A stretch of DNA of 7,959 nt from Phycisphaerales bacterium UBA1910 (GTDB lineage: Bacteria > Planctomycetota > Phycisphaerae > Phycisphaerales > UBA1924). The stretch is taken from assembly GCA_002337545.1 (NCBI GenBank), contig DDGE01000003.1, positions 3,351 to 11,309 of the forward strand. The letters are read 5' to 3'. Under the pieces are notes generated by a model. That model did not search any database. It saw only the letters and a list, made by a program, of their open reading frames with translations, and was not told the origin of the DNA. The translations under genes were made by a program, and so were the position numbers. Positions 5,595-7,959 of this stretch are shown one piece after another (position 1 is the stretch's first letter; each line of letters starts with the position of its first letter).

Positions 5595-6728
5595 TTAGGC
5601 GGCTGGTCGGGCCTTGATGCGTCTGCATGCGACGATGAGTGACCGGATGTCCTGCAGCGATGCTTTGAGGCCTTGGGATGCGATTTGGTTTTCGGCGGTG
5701 ATCGACAGGGCTGAGATGTCGGGGAACCCGAGTGGTGCGGCGGTGCCTGATAGTGTTCGGGTGATTTTGAGGCAGGTGGTCTCGTCGCCTTCGCGTGCGG
5801 CCTTTTCGAGATTGAGGGAGGTGCGTGAGATCTCGCTGAGGAACTTGTTGAGCAGCGGGTAGGCGGAGTCGCCGGCTTCGAGGATGGAGTAGAGTGGGCC
5901 GCCGTCGCCGTCGGCGTGGAGGAACTCGGCGAGTGCTTGCAGGATGCGTTCCTTGGAGGCGGGTTTCGTGAGGATGCCCATGGCGTTCGAGTCGCGGATG
6001 CTATCGAGGGCTTGTTCTGACTTGTCTGAAGTGAGGATGATGACGGGCACATCGATGTCAACCTCGGAGAGGGCCGTGATCAGCGATGGTGCGGTCTCTT
6101 CTTCAATGTAGTAGTCTGCGAGGACAATGTCGGCGCCCTTTTGGGCGCGAGCCGTGGCGTTCTCTATGGAGTCCGCGGTGCTCACATTGAGGTTGGTGTC
6201 ATCAAGGAAGGTTGTGTAGAGTTCCCTATCCATTTCAGATGAGGTGACGATGAGCACGGAGCCATGGAGCCGGGATGGTTCCACGCGTTCGAGTGAGTAC
6301 GCCTCGTTGAGCGGATCGAGCCCGAGCAGGTCCTTTGTGGAGATCTGGTTTTTGAACTGGATGCCGATCTCGTGTACGCGTCCTGAGAGGTGGGAGCATC
6401 TGCGAACTGTTCCCATCACGGATTGGATTGAACCGCCGGGGATGTTGAGGATGATCTCGCACTGTGTTCCGGGGTGTACAAACGATGAGTGAAGGATGGA
6501 GATTCCGCCACGCGAGATGTTGCGTGTTGCGACCGGGAGTGTGACTCTGTTGCCTGATGTGTGTTCGATGACGAGGTTGACCGATTCGACGCGGTATGTC
6601 CATCGCACGAACTCTCGATCCGGGGATGAAGACTGGTTCTCGTCCCGGTCGAAGGTTTCGAGGAACTTATGGAGCTCGCGCTGGTTCAGTCGGAGTGTGT
6701 TGGTAATTTGTTGGATCTGATTGGGCAT
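5595..6728 (-). CDS. PilZ domain protein with degenerate receiver and degenerate Hpt-like domains
   Basis: A 377-residue soluble protein in three parts. Residues 1-35 are a Gln/Asn-rich helix. PilZ covers about 38-130, with the c-di-GMP-binding motifs RWTYR (42-46) and NISRGG (70-75) both intact. A receiver-like domain covers about 157-270: phospho-acceptor Asp205 (in IVLADYY), Thr233 and Lys255 (LTKP) are present, but the acidic Mg-binding pair is replaced by Thr162-Ser163 (LIVTSS where LIVDD is expected). The C-terminal 100 residues look Hpt-like, with RTLSGTAAPLG (324-334) aligning to the family's H-x-LKG-x-A-x-x-LG. The phosphorylated His is Arg324 (codon CGA) and the Lys is Ser. It is therefore probably a c-di-GMP effector with signalling-dead or non-canonical phosphorelay modules. 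The ATG at 6728 has a weak GAGAG site; an in-frame ATG at 6779 would add 17 residues. It stands first in a likely operon with the hybrid kinase. PilZ is assigned confidently, the receiver well, and Hpt moderately. Confidence 0.88.
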   Translation of the reverse strand: MPNQIQQITNTLRLNQRELHKFLETFDRDENQSSSPDREFVRWTYRVESVNLVIEHTSGNRVTLPVATRNISRGGISILHSSFVHPGTQCEIILNIPGGSIQSVMGTVRRCSHLSGRVHEIGIQFKNQISTKDLLGLDPLNEAYSLERVEPSRLHGSVLIVTSSEMDRELYTTFLDDTNLNVSTADSIENATARAQKGADIVLADYYIEEETAPSLITALSEVDIDVPVIILTSDKSEQALDSIRDSNAMGILTKPASKERILQALAEFLHADGDGGPLYSILEAGDSAYPLLNKFLSEISRTSLNLEKAAREGDETTCLKITRTLSGTAAPLGFPDISALSITAENQIASQGLKASLQDIRSLIVACRRIKARPAA

Positions 6729-6758
6729 GTCGCGTCTCTCGCACGGTCGGATGGGGTG

Positions 6759-6764
6759 ATTATG
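6759..6764 (-). promoter_or_regulatory. Candidate -10 element for the PilZ/hybrid-kinase operon
   Basis: CATAAT on the minus strand matches TATAAT at five of six bases and lies about 30 bases before the proposed start at 6728. It sits between GGGGTG (6753-6758) and CACCCC (6768-6773), a 6-bp inverted repeat. No convincing -35 is visible at 16-18 bases. If real, it favours the 6728 start, because the ATG at 6779 would be upstream of the transcript. Confidence 0.3.
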
Positions 6765-6802
6765 GTGCACCCCGATCATCGGTTGGCGAGCAGGTTGGGT
6801 TT

Positions 6803-6834
6803 GCGTGTGAACACGCGATCACCCAATCTGGGTG
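6803..6834. repeat. Two adjacent short inverted repeats upstream of the PilZ gene
   Basis: GCGTGT (6803-6808) and ACACGC (6811-6816) are inverted copies two bases apart. CACCCA (6820-6825) and TGGGTG (6829-6834) are inverted copies three bases apart. They lie 75-106 bases before the PilZ gene start, where activator or repressor sites would be plausible. The second is followed on the plus strand by TTTGTTTG, so it could also act weakly as a terminator. Functional assignment is speculative. Confidence 0.35.
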
Positions 6835-6864
6835 TTTGTTTGTGCGGGATGCGCGCGACAAAGG

Positions 6865-6882
6865 CGTCCCTTGGTGGGGACG
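6865..6882 (-). terminator. Weak candidate terminator after gyrB
   Basis: CGTCCC (6882-6877 on the minus strand) and GGGACG (6870-6865) make a 6-bp stem with a 6-base loop, about 43 bases beyond the gyrB stop. The following tract, CCTTTGT, is a poor U-run. It may end gyrB transcription only partly, or be chance. Confidence 0.3.
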
Positions 6883-6924
6883 ATGGGTCCGAGAATGGAG
6901 GGGCTTAGGCGTTATTGACTACGC

Positions 6925-7959
6925 TTAGACATCGAGGTTCTTGACCTCGAGGGCGTGGTCTTCGATGTATTTACGGCGTGGTTCGACCTGCTCGCCCATG
7001 AGGAGGGAGAAGAGGTTGTCGGCCTCGCCGGCCTGATCCCACTGGACGCGGAACATGGAGCGTACGGACTGGTCCATGGTGGTTTCCCAGAGCTGCTCGG
7101 CGTCCATTTCGCCCAGCCCCTTGAACCGCTTGATTTCCATGCCGCGTCGCCCGATCTGGTGGAGCGCGGGGAGGATTGCGGGGATGTTTTCCGCTTCGAC
7201 GATCTTTGCATCTGGCGCGACGCTGATGGGGTCGTCTTCACCGGGCTCGGTCTTGGCGGGCTTGCCGAGCTTGGTGGTTGACCATGCAAAGCGGGCGGGC
7301 ATGCGTTGTCCGGTGACGGATTCTTCCTGCACGAGCCCGTAGTCGTTGATGTCGATTCCGAGCTTGGCGAGTTCGTCGAAGATGACAGCGAGTTCCTTGT
7401 TCTCGTGGAGCTCGCGGACGGTGGCGATCATGCCCGCGGTGGCCTCGTCGGCGTCGTCGTCTTCCTGGATGTCTTCTGCGTGTCGCCAGCTGTTCTTGGT
7501 GATGATCTCGAGCGCTTCCTGCTCTGACCATGCGTACTCGCCCATGGCGCGGGTGGCGACCTTGTGGGTGGGGAGTGCGCCTTCGCGGCGGGATGAGAGG
7601 AGGTCGACAAACTTGATTCCCCGGCGCTCTGCGATCTCGGCGAGTTCGCTCAGGCGGGTGAGGAGTCGGACGAGCTTCTCTGCGTCTGGGCCGGCGATCT
7701 CGGTGGTGACATCGGGCTCTTCGCCCAGTCGGCAGTTCTCGATATCGCGGACGAGGAGGGATGAGCCCTCGAGCCCGAGCTCGGTGAGAACGCTGTCGAG
7801 CTTGCGTTCGTTGAGCACATACTGTGACTTCTTGCCCTTGATGATCTGGTAGAGCGGGGGCTGGGCGATGTAGATATGGCCGCGCCGGAGGAGCTCGTTC
7901 ATGTGGCGGAAGAAGAAGGTGAGCAGGAGGGTGCGGATGTGGGAGCCGTCGACATCCGC
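6925..7959 (-). CDS. gyrB: DNA gyrase subunit B, C-terminal part (5' end outside window)
   Basis: The last 344 codons of the gyrase ATPase subunit, which with GyrA introduces negative supercoils into DNA. The window enters inside the TOPRIM motif: [16 protein letters not shown] follows directly, so the first Asp of the DxD metal site is just off the edge. Then come [20 protein letters not shown], an insertion of roughly 170-190 residues (including the acidic stretch [12 protein letters not shown]), and the conserved tail with [19 protein letters not shown] (about 278-296), [10 protein letters not shown] and a final NLDV. The tail ending and the KGLGEM context fit GyrB rather than ParE. The insertion length resembles the long-insert GyrB type of E. 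coli rather than the short Bacillus type. The frame is open to the edge, so an internal ATG at 7902 is not the start. The stop is TAA at 6927-6925. Family assignment is very secure. Confidence 0.97.
   Translation of the reverse strand, partial: ADVDGSHIRTLLLTFFFRHMNELLRRGHIYIAQPPLYQIIKGKKSQYVLNERKLDSVLTELGLEGSSLLVRDIENCRLGEEPDVTTEIAGPDAEKLVRLLTRLSELAEIAERRGIKFVDLLSSRREGALPTHKVATRAMGEYAWSEQEALEIITKNSWRHAEDIQEDDDADEATAGMIATVRELHENKELAVIFDELAKLGIDINDYGLVQEESVTGQRMPARFAWSTTKLGKPAKTEPGEDDPISVAPDAKIVEAENIPAILPALHQIGRRGMEIKRFKGLGEMDAEQLWETTMDQSVRSMFRVQWDQAGEADNLFSLLMGEQVEPRRKYIEDHALEVKNLDV

Noticed and set aside
6925..7902. gyrB fragment read as a complete 325-residue gene starting at 7902
   Set aside because: The frame continues to the window edge and encodes the [15 protein letters not shown] motif upstream, so the gene is merely cut by the window.
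1..7959. CRISPR arrays, insertion sequences, integrase sites, toxin-antitoxin or phage genes
   Set aside because: No regularly spaced repeats, transposase or recombinase motifs, or terminal inverted repeats were seen on reading both strands.

Overview
The window is GC-rich, densely coded bacterial chromosome with seven protein genes and one tRNA. All seven protein genes lie on the minus strand; the tRNA lies on the plus strand. I infer a Planctomycetota bacterium, probably Phycisphaerae-like. The reasons are a DUF6768-type two-helix membrane protein coupled to an ECF sigma factor, a long-insert GyrB, and an ATP-type PEP carboxykinase next to unusual multi-domain signalling proteins. This is a recognition-based inference with no database search behind it.

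Layout in minus-strand transcription order (right to left): (1) 7959-6925, the C-terminal 344 codons of gyrB, cut by the window edge. (2) 6924-6729, a 196-base spacer with several short inverted repeats. (3) 6728-5595, a PilZ / degenerate receiver / degenerate Hpt-like protein. (4) 5477-3555, a membrane-bound hybrid histidine kinase with a PilJ/NarX-like sensor region, HisKA, HATPase and a canonical receiver; genes 3 and 4 look like one signalling operon. (5) 3524-3496, a bidirectional terminator shared by the kinase gene and the convergent tRNA-His (3414-3487, plus strand). (6) 3413-3155, a spacer holding the tRNA promoter and palindrome and the pckA leader, which has a large terminator-like hairpin. 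(7) 3154-1559, pckA, followed by a strong intrinsic terminator (1535-1507). (8) 1456-917, an ECF sigma factor, and two bases later 914-531, a small two-TM DUF6768-like protein. (9) 468-37, a DUF4259-family protein. No stretch above 300 bases lacks a gene.

Functionally, gyrB, pckA and tRNA-His are housekeeping. The accessory interest is in two regulatory units. The first is the PilZ pseudo-phosphorelay protein with its hybrid kinase: the PilZ motifs predict c-di-GMP binding, but the receiver-like domain lacks the acidic Mg-binding pair and the Hpt-like domain has Arg where the phosphorylated His should be. The second is the sigma factor/DUF6768 pair, whose tight coupling and membrane topology suggest a non-canonical anti-sigma or membrane sensor without a zinc anti-sigma motif. 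The pckA leader hairpin is the best non-coding candidate.
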